A DNA stretch of 64,000 nt, taken from assembly GCF_000826545.1 (NCBI RefSeq), contig NZ_CDME01000010.1, forward strand, positions 369,019 to 433,018, written 5' to 3'. How positions within the stretch are numbered: position 1 is the stretch's first letter; the number at the start of each line of letters is the position of its first letter. The position numbers were made by a program, and so were the translations under genes. This DNA is from Kibdelosporangium sp. MJ126-NF4. GTDB lineage: Bacteria; Actinomycetota; Actinomycetes; Mycobacteriales; Pseudonocardiaceae. Below are positions 1 to 9,664 of the stretch, in pieces. The notes below the pieces were generated by a model, which searched no databases, was not told the origin of the DNA, and saw only the letters and a program-made list of their open reading frames with translations.

Positions 1-933
1 GTCCAACTGGGACTGGAGGCGCTGGGCATCGGGCCGGGCGACGAGGTGATCACCGTGTCGAACACGGCGGCGCCGACGGTCGTGGCGATCAACGGCGCCG
101 GGGCGACGCCCGTGTTCGTGGACATCAGGGAGGAGGACTTCCTGATGGACGTCAGCAAGGTCGAAGCCGCGATCACACCGCGTACCAAGGCATTGCTGCC
201 GGTACACCTGTACGGGCAGTGTGTGGACATGCAGCCGCTGCGTGACATCGCCGACGAGCGGGGTCTGCTCATTCTGGAGGACTGCGCGCAGGCACACGGC
301 GCACGACACCACGGCAAACTGGCGGGCACGATGGGCGACGCGGCAGCGTTCTCCTTCTATCCCACCAAGGTTCTCGGTGCGTACGGCGACGGCGGCGCGG
401 TCATCACCCCCTCCGACGAGGTGGACACGAACCTGCGGCGCCTGCGGTACTACGGCATGGAGGACGTCTACTACGTCGTCCGGACCCCCGGACACAACAG
501 CAGGCTGGACGAGGTCCACGCAGAGATCCTGCGGCGCAAACTGACCCGTTTGGACGGTTACATCGCCGCCCGCCGCGCGATCGCCCAGCGCTACGTCGAC
601 GGTCTCGCCGACCTCACCGGGCCGGACGGGCTGCGGCTGCCCACCCTCGCGGCAGGCAACGACCACGTCTACTACGTGTACGTGGTCCGGCATCCCGAGC
701 GGGACACGATCATCGAGCGGCTCAAGGGCTACGACATCTCCCTCAACGTCAGCTACCCGTGGCCGGTGCACACCATGACCGGGTTCGCCCACCTCGGCTA
801 CACGGCCGGTGACCTGCCGGTGACCGAGCGGCTGGCCAAGGAGATCTTCTCGTTGCCGATGTATCCGTCACTCGCCGCCGACGAGCAGGACAAGGTGATC
901 AGCGCACTGCGAGACGTGCTGACCAACCTCTGA
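1..933 (+). CDS. DegT/DnrJ/EryC1 PLP-dependent sugar aminotransferase (5' end outside window)
   Basis: This is a nucleotide-sugar 3-aminotransferase of the DegT/DnrJ/EryC1 family (EvaB/DesV type). It would transfer an amino group from glutamate to a dTDP-3-keto-6-deoxysugar. The reading frame is open to base 1, so the N-terminus lies outside the window. The PLP-binding lysine sits in [16 protein letters not shown] (Lys codon 367-369), and the Asp of the [11 protein letters not shown] motif precedes it, as expected for the family. The isochorismatase gene follows after about 30 bp. Co-occurrence with a C-methyltransferase, a 5-epimerase and an N,N-dimethyltransferase in the window suggests a vancosamine-like 3-amino sugar. 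The exact substrate is inferred. Confidence 0.9.
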   Translation, partial: VQLGLEALGIGPGDEVITVSNTAAPTVVAINGAGATPVFVDIREEDFLMDVSKVEAAITPRTKALLPVHLYGQCVDMQPLRDIADERGLLILEDCAQAHGARHHGKLAGTMGDAAAFSFYPTKVLGAYGDGGAVITPSDEVDTNLRRLRYYGMEDVYYVVRTPGHNSRLDEVHAEILRRKLTRLDGYIAARRAIAQRYVDGLADLTGPDGLRLPTLAAGNDHVYYVYVVRHPERDTIIERLKGYDISLNVSYPWPVHTMTGFAHLGYTAGDLPVTERLAKEIFSLPMYPSLAADEQDKVISALRDVLTNL

Positions 934-964
934 AGCGACTCTTCCCAGGCAGGAGAAATCTCCG

Positions 965-1618
965 TTGTCCGGAATTCCCAGCATCGAGCCGTACTCGCTG
1001 CCGACCGCCGCCGACCTCCCGCCCAACACCGCGGCCTGGGTCCCCGACCCGCGGCGGGTGGTGCTGCTGGTGCACGACATGCAGCGCTACTTCCTCCGCC
1101 CGTTCCCGGCCGAACTACGGGAACGCCTGGTGGGCAACGTCGACGAGCTGCGCCGGACCTGCGCCGCACTGGGCGTCCCGGTCGGCTTCACCGCCCAGCC
1201 CGGCAGCATGACCGCGGAGCAACGCGGCCTGCTCAAGGACTTCTGGGGCCCCGGGATGCGCGTCGACGATGCCGACCGGGCCATCGTCGAGCCGCTCGAG
1301 GTGTCCGATGAGGACTGGACGTTCACCAAATGGCGCTACAGCGCCTTCTTCCAGTCCGACCTGCTGGCCAGGATGCGCGCACACGGCCGCGACCAGTTGC
1401 TGGTCTGCGGGGTGTACGCGCACGTCGGGATCCTGATGACGGCCATCGAGGCGTTCACCAACGACATCGAGACGTTCGTGGCGGCCGACGCGATCGCGGA
1501 CTTCTCCGCCGAGTACCACGAACAAGCCGTGCACTACGCGGCCACCCGGTGCGCGGTGGTCGCCACCACGAGCGAGCTGACCAGCCGACTCGACGCGGCC
1601 AGGGAGGCACGCGTATGA
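965..1618 (+). CDS. phzD: PhzD-like isochorismatase (ADIC to DHHA hydrolase)
   Basis: This isochorismatase-fold hydrolase is expected to remove pyruvate from 2-amino-2-deoxyisochorismate (ADIC) and give trans-2,3-dihydro-3-hydroxyanthranilate (DHHA). The predicted 217 residues compare with about 207 in PhzD. The catalytic Asp falls at residue 38 ([10 protein letters not shown]) and the catalytic Lys at 122 ([10 protein letters not shown]), the positions known from Pseudomonas PhzD. The start is TTG, with an AGGAG ribosome-binding site about 10 bp upstream. The stop overlaps the ATG of the PhzE-like gene (ATGA), so the pair is translationally coupled. Other isochorismatases act on isochorismate itself, but the PhzE partner favours ADIC. 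Confidence 0.9.
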   Translation: MSGIPSIEPYSLPTAADLPPNTAAWVPDPRRVVLLVHDMQRYFLRPFPAELRERLVGNVDELRRTCAALGVPVGFTAQPGSMTAEQRGLLKDFWGPGMRVDDADRAIVEPLEVSDEDWTFTKWRYSAFFQSDLLARMRAHGRDQLLVCGVYAHVGILMTAIEAFTNDIETFVAADAIADFSAEYHEQAVHYAATRCAVVATTSELTSRLDAAREARV

Positions 1619-3519
1619 CCGCACGAGATCTGCTCGGGGAGATCCTGGCCCCCGACCCACCACCGTTCGCGCTGCTGCACCGGCCGGACACCGGACCGCT
1701 GGCGCTGGACGTGCTGGTCGGCGACGTCAGCGAGATCACCGCACTCGCCGACATCCCCGCCCCACGGCAGCCGCACCTGCCGGACGAGTCCATTCACGAC
1801 ACCCTGGTGCTCGTGCCGTACAGGCAGATCGCCGAACGCGGCTTCGCCTGCGTCGACGACGCAACACCGCTGCTGGCGATGTCGGTGACCGCGCAGCAGA
1901 CCGTTCCGCTGACCTCGGCGCTGACCCGGCTGCCCACGAACCCGATCCGGCTGACCGGCGAACGGTTCGACGTGTCCGACGAGGACTACGCCGAAACTGT
2001 GCGGCGGGTGGTCACCGAGGAGATCGGGCACGGTGTCGGTGCGAACTTCGTGATCCGCCGGACGTTCATCGCCGACATCGCCGACTACCGGCCGGACAGC
2101 GCGTTGAGCTTCTTCCGCAACCTGCTGCGGCGGGAATCCGGCGCCTACTGGACGTTCCTGGTGTACACGGGCGAACGCACGCTGGTCGGCGCGACGCCGG
2201 AGCGGCACGTCAGCCTGCGCGCGGGCACCGCGGTGATGAACCCGATCAGCGGCACCTACCGCTATCCACAGACCGGCCCGAGCCTGTCCGGCGTGCTGGA
2301 CTTCCTCGCCGACGGCAAGGAGACCGACGAGCTCTACATGGTGCTCGACGAGGAACTCAAGATGATGGCCCGGATCTGCGACAACGGCGGCCGGGTCGTC
2401 GGACCGTACCTCAAGGAGATGGCCAGGCTCGCGCACACCGAGTACCTGATCGAGGGCACGAGTTCCCGCGACCCACGGGAACTGCTGCGGGAGACCATGT
2501 TCGCTCCGACCGTGACCGGCAGTCCGCTGGAGAGCGCGTGCCGGGTGATCGCACGCCACGAACCGGGCGGCCGTGGCTACTACTCGGGCGTCATCGCGTT
2601 GCTGGGCCGGGACGCCATCGGGGCGCCGAGCCTGGACTCGTCGATCCTGATCCGCACCGCGGACATCGACCGGACCGGCCGGGCCCGCATCGGCGTCGGC
2701 GCCACCCTGGTCCGGCATTCCGACCCCACCGCCGAAGCGGCCGAGACCAAGGCCAAGGCGGCCGGTCTGCTGGCCGCGCTGCGCTCGGACGGGCCGACGC
2801 GGTTCGGTGCCCACCCCGAGGTGCGCGGCGCGCTCGCCCGCCGCAACACCGGGATCTCCCAGTTCTGGCTGGCCGGTCACGCCGAGCGGGCGCACACCGG
2901 GTTCGCGTTGGCTGGGCGGAACGTGCTGGTGGTCGACGCGGAGGACACGTTCACCACCATGATCGGCCACCAGTTGCGCTCACTCGGCCTGACGGCCACC
3001 GTGCGCCGGTTCGACGAGCCGTTCGAGCTCGACGGCCACGACCTCGTGGTGATGGGGCCCGGTCCTGGCGATCCGCGCGACGAGACTGATCCCCGGATCG
3101 GCACCGTGTGGGCGACTTTGCGTGCGCTGCTGGCCCGGCGGCAGCCCTTCCTCTCGGTCTGCCTGAGCCACCAGGTGCTCAGCCTGCAACTGGGGATGCC
3201 GGTGCGCCGCAAGCCACGGCCCAGCCAGGGCGAGCAGCGGCGGATCGACCTGTTCGGCTGCCCGGAACAGGTCGGCTTCTACAACACGTTCGCCGCGGTC
3301 AGCGCCGAGGACAAGGTGAAAGTCCCTGAGCTGGGTGTGGTCGAGGTCAGCCGTGACCCGGCGACCGGCGAGGTGTTCGCGTTGCGCGGACCGTACTTCG
3401 CGTCACTGCAGTTCCACGCGGAGTCCGTGCTCACCGCCGACGGCGTCGGCATCGTGGCCCGGTTGCTGACCGGTCTGCTCGGCGCGGTCCCGGTCCCTGT
3501 GCCGGAAAGGCTGGGCTGA
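1615..3519 (+). CDS. phzE: PhzE-like 2-amino-2-deoxyisochorismate synthase
   Basis: This 634-residue protein fuses an anthranilate-synthase-like chorismate-binding domain (about residues 1-410) to a class I glutamine amidotransferase domain (about 440-625). It should convert chorismate plus glutamine-derived ammonia to ADIC. The amidotransferase triad is visible as Cys516 (FLSVCLSHQ) and His601/Glu603 (QFHAES). The synthase half shows NPISGTYRY and [12 protein letters not shown]. The frame is open upstream, but the ATG at 1615 overlaps the phzD stop and gives a family-like length. Coupling to the PhzD-like hydrolase indicates a supply of DHHA. No PhzF, PhzB or PhzG is present in the window, so the branch probably leads to 3-hydroxyanthranilate rather than phenazine. 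Confidence 0.92.
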   Translation: MTARDLLGEILAPDPPPFALLHRPDTGPLALDVLVGDVSEITALADIPAPRQPHLPDESIHDTLVLVPYRQIAERGFACVDDATPLLAMSVTAQQTVPLTSALTRLPTNPIRLTGERFDVSDEDYAETVRRVVTEEIGHGVGANFVIRRTFIADIADYRPDSALSFFRNLLRRESGAYWTFLVYTGERTLVGATPERHVSLRAGTAVMNPISGTYRYPQTGPSLSGVLDFLADGKETDELYMVLDEELKMMARICDNGGRVVGPYLKEMARLAHTEYLIEGTSSRDPRELLRETMFAPTVTGSPLESACRVIARHEPGGRGYYSGVIALLGRDAIGAPSLDSSILIRTADIDRTGRARIGVGATLVRHSDPTAEAAETKAKAAGLLAALRSDGPTRFGAHPEVRGALARRNTGISQFWLAGHAERAHTGFALAGRNVLVVDAEDTFTTMIGHQLRSLGLTATVRRFDEPFELDGHDLVVMGPGPGDPRDETDPRIGTVWATLRALLARRQPFLSVCLSHQVLSLQLGMPVRRKPRPSQGEQRRIDLFGCPEQVGFYNTFAAVSAEDKVKVPELGVVEVSRDPATGEVFALRGPYFASLQFHAESVLTADGVGIVARLLTGLLGAVPVPVPERLG

Positions 3520-3522
3520 CGC

Positions 3523-5073
3523 GTGTACGCCGCCTATCTCGACGAACTCGGCGGGCCGGAGGTGATCCGTCACGGCGAGCTGCCCGACCCGGTCCCCGGG
3601 CCGACGGACGTGCTGGTGGACGTGCTCGCCACCACGGTCAACCCGGTGGACACGTTCGTGCGGTCCGGGAAATGGCGCACGCCGCTGTCGTTTCCGTTCG
3701 TGGTCAGCAGGGACCTGGTCGGTGTGGTCGCCTCGGCCGGTCCGGGCGCACCGGGCTTCTCACCCGGCGAGTGGGTCTGGGCCAACAGTCTCGGCCACGC
3801 GGGACGCCAGGGCGCCGCCGCGCAACGAGCCGTGGTGCCCGCCGAGCGGCTCTACCACCTGCCACCCAGTGTCGACCCGACCGACGCGGTGACCGTCGCC
3901 CATCCCGCCGCCACGGCGTATCTCGGCCTGTTCACCCACGGGCGGGTGCGGGCGGGGGAGACAGTGCTGGTCGCGGGCGCGGGCGGCAACGTCGGCAGCG
4001 CGATGGTGACCATGGCCGTCGACGCGGGCGCGCGCGTGATCACGACCTCCTCGGCCCGGGACACCGGCTACTGCCGGTCCATCGGCGCGTCGGAGACGTT
4101 CGACTACGCCGATCCGCGACTGCCGGAGCTACTACGTGCCGTCTGTCCTCGAGGTATTGACGTGTGGCTGGACAACGCGGGCCGCAACGACCTGTCCACC
4201 GCTGTCGGCTTGTTGGCGTTCCGCGGCCGGATCGTGCTGCTGGCCGGGTTGGACACCAGGCCTGTGTTGCCCGCCGGGTCGCTGTACCTCAAGGACGGCA
4301 CGGTCACCGGCTTCACGATCTCCCGGGCGAACGTCGCCGAACTGGCCGAGGCGGCGAGCGTGATCAACCGCTTGCTCGCGGCCGGGACGCTGCGGCCGCG
4401 CGCCAAGGACACAGTGCCGCTCAGCGCCATGGCCGAAGCGCACCGGCGACTGGAACAGGGACTGCTGCACGGAAGAAGGCTCGTGGTCGATACGGGCCGA
4501 TTCGACGACGAAAGGAAGCGACCGGCCATGAGTACCTCCATTGTGGACACCAGGCCGCTGTTCGAGCTGAGTGCCGAGATCGAGGTCGACGCCAGTCCGG
4601 CCGAGATCTACGCGGTGGTCAGCGATCTGAAGCGGAGCGCCGAGTGGAGCCCGGAGTGCCGGGGCGGCCAGTGGATCTCCGGCGAGCCCAGCCAGGTCGG
4701 CTCGGTGTTCCGCGGCGAGAACCTGCGTGCGGACGACGTGGTCGGGTGGGCGCCGCTGGTGCGCGGCACCTGGCACACCGAGAGCAGGGTGATCGCCGCC
4801 GACCCCGGCCGCACGTTCCGCTGGATGATGCTCTCGTACGCGCGCGAGGACCAGGAAAGCATCTGGGGCTTCGACATCCGGCCATCCGCGACCGGCGGCG
4901 TGCTGACGCATCACTTCCGGATGGGCAAGGCCACCGTGGGCATCCACAAGATCGTCGCGGAGTTGTCCGAACCGGACCGCAGGCGGTTCGTGGCCGACTG
5001 GACCGCGAAGCTCGAACAGGACCTGGCCGACACACTCAAGAGGCTCAAGGACGTCATCGAACACCAACGCTGA
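3523..5073 (+). CDS. Fusion of zinc-free quinone oxidoreductase (MDR) and SRPBCC/polyketide-cyclase-like domain
   Basis: Residues 1 to about 325 form a medium-chain dehydrogenase/reductase of the NADPH:quinone oxidoreductase type, with nucleotide motif AGAGGNVGSAM and no structural zinc cysteine cluster. Residues from about 336 onward form an SRPBCC (START-like) domain with a hydrophobic pocket, beginning ELSAEIEVDASPAEIYAVVSDL. The GTG start follows a GGAAAGG ribosome-binding site, and the acyl-CoA-ligase-like gene starts 13 bp after the stop. Oddly, the junction holds GAAAGGAAG followed by an in-frame ATG at 4528, which looks like the start of a formerly separate SRPBCC gene, so a separate C-terminal product is possible. 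The reductase could deliver hydride to a quinone or diazo intermediate and the SRPBCC could bind an aromatic substrate. Both roles are inferred. Confidence 0.82.
   Translation: MYAAYLDELGGPEVIRHGELPDPVPGPTDVLVDVLATTVNPVDTFVRSGKWRTPLSFPFVVSRDLVGVVASAGPGAPGFSPGEWVWANSLGHAGRQGAAAQRAVVPAERLYHLPPSVDPTDAVTVAHPAATAYLGLFTHGRVRAGETVLVAGAGGNVGSAMVTMAVDAGARVITTSSARDTGYCRSIGASETFDYADPRLPELLRAVCPRGIDVWLDNAGRNDLSTAVGLLAFRGRIVLLAGLDTRPVLPAGSLYLKDGTVTGFTISRANVAELAEAASVINRLLAAGTLRPRAKDTVPLSAMAEAHRRLEQGLLHGRRLVVDTGRFDDERKRPAMSTSIVDTRPLFELSAEIEVDASPAEIYAVVSDLKRSAEWSPECRGGQWISGEPSQVGSVFRGENLRADDVVGWAPLVRGTWHTESRVIAADPGRTFRWMMLSYAREDQESIWGFDIRPSATGGVLTHHFRMGKATVGIHKIVAELSEPDRRRFVADWTAKLEQDLADTLKRLKDVIEHQR
4528..5073 (+). 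other. Possible internal translation start giving a free SRPBCC protein
   Basis: Inside the fused oxidoreductase-SRPBCC gene an ATG at 4528 is preceded by GAAAGGAAG (about 4510-4519), spaced about 9 bp. It is in frame and lies exactly at the domain boundary, directly before the first beta strand of the SRPBCC domain. This could be a relic of gene fusion by stop-codon loss, or a working second start that yields a 181-residue protein in addition to the fusion. The sequence alone cannot distinguish these. Confidence 0.4.
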
Positions 5074-5086
5074 AGGAGCGTGTCGG

Positions 5087-6646
5087 ATGCTGGTACAACG
5101 TATTGCCAACAAGGGGATCCGGCTGGGCACGCTGCTGGAGCGGGCGGCGGCGCGCAACCCGGGCAACGTGGTGGTCCTCGACCACGACCTGGACGCGGCC
5201 CCGCACGTCGGCAGGCGATGCACGGTCGCCGAACTGGCCGACCTGGTGGACGAGTTCGCCGCCAGGCTCGCGGCGGCGGGCGTGCGGCCGCAGGGCCGGG
5301 TGGTCGTGCACAAGGCGGCCGGATTCGACATCACGCTGCTGGCGCTGGCCATCTCCCGGCTCGGTGCCGTGCCGGTGCTGCTCTCGCCCAACCTGGACGG
5401 CCCGACCGTCGTCGAACTGCTGCGCCGAGTCGACCGGCCGGTCCTGGTCACCGATCAGGCCAAACTGGACAACGACCTCCCGCCGACCGTGTTCGACGCC
5501 GTGCAGCGGGTCGTGCTGGCCACCGGCAGCCACGCACGGGCCGACGAGCTCAGCTCGTTCGCCGGTGCGCCCCGGGTCCGGCCGGTGACCAACCGGCCGA
5601 ACCTGCCCGCGCTGATCACCCACACCTCGGGCACCACCGGTATCCCCAAGCTGGCCGTGCACACCGGGGCCACCCTCAACGCACGCCACCGCCTGCAGGT
5701 CGCACTGTTCCACGCGATCCGCAAACGCCAGACCGTCGCGGTGCATGTGTCCTTTGTGCACTCCCGGATGTTCACCGCGCTGAGCGTGCCGATGTACCGC
5801 GGCTTCCCGATGCTGGTGCTCAAGGAGTCCGAGCCCGAGCACGTGGCCCGGATGTTCGCCGCCACCCGGCCCGGCTTCATCGAGGCACACCCGAACTCGT
5901 TCCTCGAATGGGAGGACCTGGCCGAACACCCGAGCAAGCCCTTGTCCAGCGTCGGCGTGTTCAGCAGCACGTTCGACGCCATCCACCCCCGCACCGTGCG
6001 GCGGATGCTGGCCGGATCCACCCGCCGCTGGCCGTTGTTCTTCCAGCTGTACGGGCAGAGCGAGTGCGGCCCGCTGATCGGCCGCGGCTACACCAAACGC
6101 AACGCGCACAAGATGGACGGCCGTTGCGTCGGCTACGCCATTCCCGGGATGACGGCGGTGCGGGTGGTGAGCAAGGACGGGCAGCGTCCGACAGAGTCCT
6201 CACCGGGCTTCATCGAGGTGCGGACCGATGGCCGGATCGTGACCTACCTCGGCGAACAGGACCGCTACGACAAGCAACGCAACGGTGGCTGGTGGCGGAT
6301 GGGCGACGTCGGCTACAAGACCAAGCTGGGCTGCCTGCACCTGCTGGACCGCGAGGTGGACGAGATCCCCGGCTTTGGCAGCACGTTGGCCGTCGAGGAC
6401 AAGCTGCTCGAACGGATCGCCACGCTGACCGAGGTGATCATCATCCCCGGCGTCGACGGGCAGCCGACCCCAGTGGTGTGCACCAAGGGCGACCGCCCGC
6501 TCGACCGAGGCGAGTGGAACCGCGCCGTGACGGGCCTGCCGACGATGGCCGAGCCGGTGCAGTGGAAGCACGGCGAGCTGCCACAGACCGCGACCACGAA
6601 GATCAAGCGATTGGAGCTGGTCAAACTGCTCCAGGCCGGTCGCTGA
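5087..6646 (+). CDS. ANL-superfamily AMP-forming ligase, CreM-like (candidate ATP-dependent diazotase)
   Basis: This 519-residue class I adenylate-forming enzyme has the P-loop TSGTTGIPK at residues 180-188, YGQSECGP with Glu326, Asp407 in WWRMGDVGY, and a C-terminal catalytic lysine candidate at about 505 (TATTKIKR). Family members normally activate carboxylates. However, CreM of cremeomycin biosynthesis and its relatives use ATP and nitrite to diazotise aromatic amines. Here the gene stop overlaps the start of a CreE-like nitrosuccinate synthase (TGATG), and a CreD-like lyase is also in the window, so the diazotase reading is attractive. The alternative is an aryl-CoA ligase acting on 3-hydroxyanthranilate. 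The start ATG has AAGGAG upstream. Confidence 0.72.
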   Translation: MLVQRIANKGIRLGTLLERAAARNPGNVVVLDHDLDAAPHVGRRCTVAELADLVDEFAARLAAAGVRPQGRVVVHKAAGFDITLLALAISRLGAVPVLLSPNLDGPTVVELLRRVDRPVLVTDQAKLDNDLPPTVFDAVQRVVLATGSHARADELSSFAGAPRVRPVTNRPNLPALITHTSGTTGIPKLAVHTGATLNARHRLQVALFHAIRKRQTVAVHVSFVHSRMFTALSVPMYRGFPMLVLKESEPEHVARMFAATRPGFIEAHPNSFLEWEDLAEHPSKPLSSVGVFSSTFDAIHPRTVRRMLAGSTRRWPLFFQLYGQSECGPLIGRGYTKRNAHKMDGRCVGYAIPGMTAVRVVSKDGQRPTESSPGFIEVRTDGRIVTYLGEQDRYDKQRNGGWWRMGDVGYKTKLGCLHLLDREVDEIPGFGSTLAVEDKLLERIATLTEVIIIPGVDGQPTPVVCTKGDRPLDRGEWNRAVTGLPTMAEPVQWKHGELPQTATTKIKRLELVKLLQAGR

Positions 6647-8607
6647 TGGGCATCGAGATCGCTGTCGTCGGCGCCGGGCCACGCGGCCTGTCGGTGCTGG
6701 AACGGTTGTGTGCCAACGAACGGATCGCTCCATCGCACCCGGCGGTCACTGTGCACGTCGTCGACCCGGTCGACGCGGGGCCGGGCGCGGTGTGGCGGAC
6801 CGACCAGTCACGGCACCTGCTGACCAACACGGTGGCGTCGCAGATCAGTGTGTACACCGACGACAGCGTCACGATGGACGGCCCGGTCGAGCAAGGGCCC
6901 AGCCTGTACGAATGGGCCAGCTCACTGGCCCTGCTGGGCCCGCTCGGCGACATCGACGACGAGATCCTCACGGAGGCACGGGCGCTCGGCCCGGACGACT
7001 ACCCGACCCGAGCGCTCTACGGCCGTTACCTGCAGCACGCGTTCGAGCGCGTGGTGGCCAACGCGCCGTCGCACATGACCATCCACGTGCACCGGTCGCA
7101 CGCGGTCGCGATCGCCGACACACATGGCGTGGTCGGTGGGCCGCAGGGAATCCGGCTACGCAACGGCACCCGGCTCAACCAACTGGACGCCGTGGTGCTC
7201 GCGCAGGGACACGTGCCCGCCAAGCTCACCCCGCGTGAGGCACGGACCGCGAGCCTGGCACGGATCTACTACCTCACGTACCTGACTCCCGCCAATCCCG
7301 CGGACGTCGACCTCGGCGGGATCGATCCGGGCGAGACCGTGCTGCTGCGCGGCCTCGGCCTGAACTTCTTCGACTACCTGGCGTTGCTCACCGTCGGCCG
7401 CGGCGGCACGTTCCGCCGTGAGGGCGAACGGCTGCGGTACGAGGCGTCTGGGCGGGAACCGCGGCTGTTCGCCTGCTCGCGGCGCGGGGTGCCGTATCAC
7501 GCCAGGGGCGAGAACCAGAAGGGAGCGTTCGGCCGGTACGTACCGCGGCTGCTGACTCCGGAGATGATCACCCGGCTGCGGGAGCGGGCCGGTCGCGGCG
7601 ACTGGGTGCGGCTGGACAAGGACCTGTGGCCGGTGATCGCCAAGGAGATCGAAAGCCTCTACTACGGCACCTGGCTCACCGCCGCCGGACGGGACGACGA
7701 GCGGTCGTCGTTCGTGTGCCAGTACCTGTCCGCCGGGCCGAAACAACAGGCCAGACTGCTCGACACGATCGGTGTCCCGCTGTCGGAACGCTGGGACTGG
7801 GACCGGATCGCCCGGCCGTACGCGGGCGTGCGGTTCACCGACCGCGCGCACTTCCACGGCTGGCTGCTGGACTACCTCGCCAACGACGTCCGGGAGGCGA
7901 AGGCAGGCAACGTCTCCGGCCCGCTCAAGGCGGCACTGGACGCCCTCCGCGACCTGCGCAACGAGATACGACTCGTGGTGGACCACGGCGGCCTGGAAGG
8001 CCAGTCCTACCGGGACCACCTGCAGGGCTGGTACACGCCGCTGAACGCGTACCTGTCCATCGGCCCGCCGGTGTCGCGGATCGAGGAGATGATCGCGCTC
8101 GTCGACGCCGGTGTCCTGGAGCTGACCGGACCCGGTACGCAGGTGGCCATCGACATGGCCGAGCCCGCGTTCGTCGCCGCGTCACCGCTGGTGCCCGGCC
8201 CGCAGGTGCGCGCGCAGGTGCTGATCGAGGCCAGACTGCCCGAACCGGACCTGCGCCGCACCGAGGACCCGTTGCTGCGGCACATGCTGGACACCGACCA
8301 GTGCCGTCCCTTCTCGATTCCCACAGCAGGGGGCGGCCTGTACGAGACCGGCGGCCTCGCGGTCACCGCACGACCCAACCGCGTGATCGACGCGCAGGGC
8401 AACACGCACCCACGCAGGTTCGCCTATGGCGTGCCGACGGAGGCAGTGCACTGGGTGACCGCCGCGGGCATCCGGCCAGGCGTCGACTCGATGACGGTCG
8501 GGGACTCCGACGCCATCGCGCGTGCCGTGCTGGCACTGGACCCGGTGGCCGACGTCCCGGCCACTGCCGTCGAGGAGAACCCCACCCCATCGCGCGTGAT
8601 CGTCTGA
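6646..8607 (+). CDS. FAD/NAD(P)-binding monooxygenase, CreE-like (candidate nitrosuccinate synthase)
   Basis: This 653-residue flavoprotein belongs to the FAD_NAD_binding (pfam13454-type) group. It has GAGPRG at residues 9-14 and the characteristic WRTDQSRHLLTNTVASQI segment near residue 60. CreE of this family oxidises the amino group of L-aspartate with NADPH and O2 to nitrosuccinate, the first step of bacterial nitrous-acid formation. The length and large insertions after the FAD domain match that group rather than simple lysine/ornithine N-hydroxylases. The ATG overlaps the stop of the CreM-like ligase, and paired hairpins terminate transcription immediately downstream. The substrate is inferred from family and context. 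Confidence 0.75.
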   Translation: MGIEIAVVGAGPRGLSVLERLCANERIAPSHPAVTVHVVDPVDAGPGAVWRTDQSRHLLTNTVASQISVYTDDSVTMDGPVEQGPSLYEWASSLALLGPLGDIDDEILTEARALGPDDYPTRALYGRYLQHAFERVVANAPSHMTIHVHRSHAVAIADTHGVVGGPQGIRLRNGTRLNQLDAVVLAQGHVPAKLTPREARTASLARIYYLTYLTPANPADVDLGGIDPGETVLLRGLGLNFFDYLALLTVGRGGTFRREGERLRYEASGREPRLFACSRRGVPYHARGENQKGAFGRYVPRLLTPEMITRLRERAGRGDWVRLDKDLWPVIAKEIESLYYGTWLTAAGRDDERSSFVCQYLSAGPKQQARLLDTIGVPLSERWDWDRIARPYAGVRFTDRAHFHGWLLDYLANDVREAKAGNVSGPLKAALDALRDLRNEIRLVVDHGGLEGQSYRDHLQGWYTPLNAYLSIGPPVSRIEEMIALVDAGVLELTGPGTQVAIDMAEPAFVAASPLVPGPQVRAQVLIEARLPEPDLRRTEDPLLRHMLDTDQCRPFSIPTAGGGLYETGGLAVTARPNRVIDAQGNTHPRRFAYGVPTEAVHWVTAAGIRPGVDSMTVGDSDAIARAVLALDPVADVPATAVEENPTPSRVIV

Positions 8608-8614
8608 TTCCCAT

Positions 8615-8667
8615 GCAACGAAGGTGGCCTTCGGTGCGCGAAACGCACCCAAGGCCACCTTCGTTGC
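8615..8667. terminator. Large inverted repeat, bidirectional terminator candidate (copy 1)
   Basis: Arms 8615-8638 and 8644-8667 are 24 nt each with one mismatch and a 5-nt loop. They contain the core AAGGTGGCCTTCG. The repeat lies between the convergent CreE-like gene and the SARP gene and is nearly the same sequence as a second hairpin at 8712-8764. There is no U tract, so it may act as a factor-independent GC-rich terminator or as a dispersed palindromic repeat. Confidence 0.75.
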
Positions 8668-8711
8668 GCAGCACCCACGCGCCAAAAACCGCCTCCGCCG
8701 AGCTGTCTCGT

Positions 8712-8764
8712 GCAACCAAGGTGGCCTTCGGTGCGTGGGGTGCACCGAAGGCCACCTTCGTTGC
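8712..8764. terminator. Large inverted repeat, bidirectional terminator candidate (copy 2)
   Basis: Arms 8712-8734 and 8742-8764 are 23 nt with one mismatch and a 7-nt loop. They share the AAGGTGGCCTTCGGTGC core with the repeat at 8615-8667. This copy sits 4 bp beyond the SARP stop on the minus strand and would terminate that gene. Confidence 0.75.
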
Positions 8765-8768
8765 GGGG

Positions 8769-9578
8769 TCAGGAGCCGCTGGAGATGAGTTCCTGGTGTA
8801 GCTGGCGCAGCTCGGCACCGGGCTCCAGGCCCAGTTCCTCGTTGAGACTGGCCCGAACGCGCTGGTAGGCGTGTAACGCGTCACCACGGCGGCCACTGCG
8901 GTCGAGCACCCGGATCAACTGTGCGTGCACTGACTCGTCCAACGGGTTCGTGTCGGCCAGTGAGCGCAGTTCACCGATCAGCTCCCGGTTCAGACCGGCC
9001 TCCATCTCGGCCTGGATCCGCAGGATGTGCGCGTTGCGCCGCTGTTCCTGCAGGTCCACGCAGAACGCCGCCAGCACCGGCCCGTGCTGCACGTTGGCCA
9101 GCGGCGGACCGGACCACAGCGCCAGCGCGGACCGCAGCGTCGCCGCCGCCTCGCTGAACCGCCGCTGCGCCAGCAACGCCCGGCCTTCCCGGCACCGCTC
9201 CTGGAACCAGTACACGTCAAGGTGTTCCGGTTCGATCCGCAACACGTACCCCAGCCTGCGGGTGACCAGCAGATGATCCGGCCGGTCGGTCAGCTCCGCG
9301 CGCCGGAACAGGTTGCGCAGCTGGTAGATGTAGGTCTGCAGGGTCGGCTGTGCGCTGCGTGGCGGCTCGTCCGGCCACAGCTCCCGCACGATCGACCCGG
9401 TCTGCACGGCCTGGCCCGCCCCAGTCAGCAGCACCGCGAGTACCTGCAACAACTTCGGTGTGGTCGGCGCGAAGTCGAGGCCCGAGTTGAGCACCCGCAC
9501 CTGGCCGAGCACCGTGAATGTCACGTCCTGTCCGGACGGGCTGTCGTTACCCCAGTCGACGAACTGCGACGGTAGCAC
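8769..9578 (-). CDS. SARP-family transcriptional activator
   Basis: This 269-residue Streptomyces antibiotic regulatory protein has an N-terminal OmpR-type winged helix (about 20-115, FTVLGQVRVLN to GYVLRIEP) and a bacterial transcriptional activation domain (about 120-265, LDVYWFQERCREG to GAELRQLHQEL). Such proteins activate biosynthetic operons by binding heptameric direct repeats near the -35 region. It is transcribed divergently from the transposase-like gene at 9832, across a region containing GAAG repeats at 11-12 bp spacing. The GTG start has AGGAAGGGG upstream. It is probably a pathway-specific activator for this cluster. Confidence 0.92.
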   Translation of the reverse strand: MLPSQFVDWGNDSPSGQDVTFTVLGQVRVLNSGLDFAPTTPKLLQVLAVLLTGAGQAVQTGSIVRELWPDEPPRSAQPTLQTYIYQLRNLFRRAELTDRPDHLLVTRRLGYVLRIEPEHLDVYWFQERCREGRALLAQRRFSEAAATLRSALALWSGPPLANVQHGPVLAAFCVDLQEQRRNAHILRIQAEMEAGLNRELIGELRSLADTNPLDESVHAQLIRVLDRSGRRGDALHAYQRVRASLNEELGLEPGAELRQLHQELISSGS

Positions 9579-9664
9579 GTGTGTTACCCCTTCCTATCCG
9601 TCCCTTTTCGCCACGGATCGTGTCCGCCTCTGCACGATCGCAAGGCGCGGTGGTCGAACGGCAG

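Noticed and set aside
1534..2970. Large minus-strand open frame over phzE
   Set aside because: It is a shadow of the PhzE-like gene in GC-rich DNA; the translation has no recognisable motif.
965..3519. A phenazine biosynthetic cluster
   Set aside because: PhzD and PhzE homologues are present, but no phzF, phzA/B or phzG is visible in 64 kb, and an aromatising SDR is present instead.
7626..8801. A 391-codon frame overlapping the CreE-like gene end and both palindromes
   Set aside because: It is a +2 shadow frame that only stays open through the hairpin repeats; it has no ribosome-binding site or motif.
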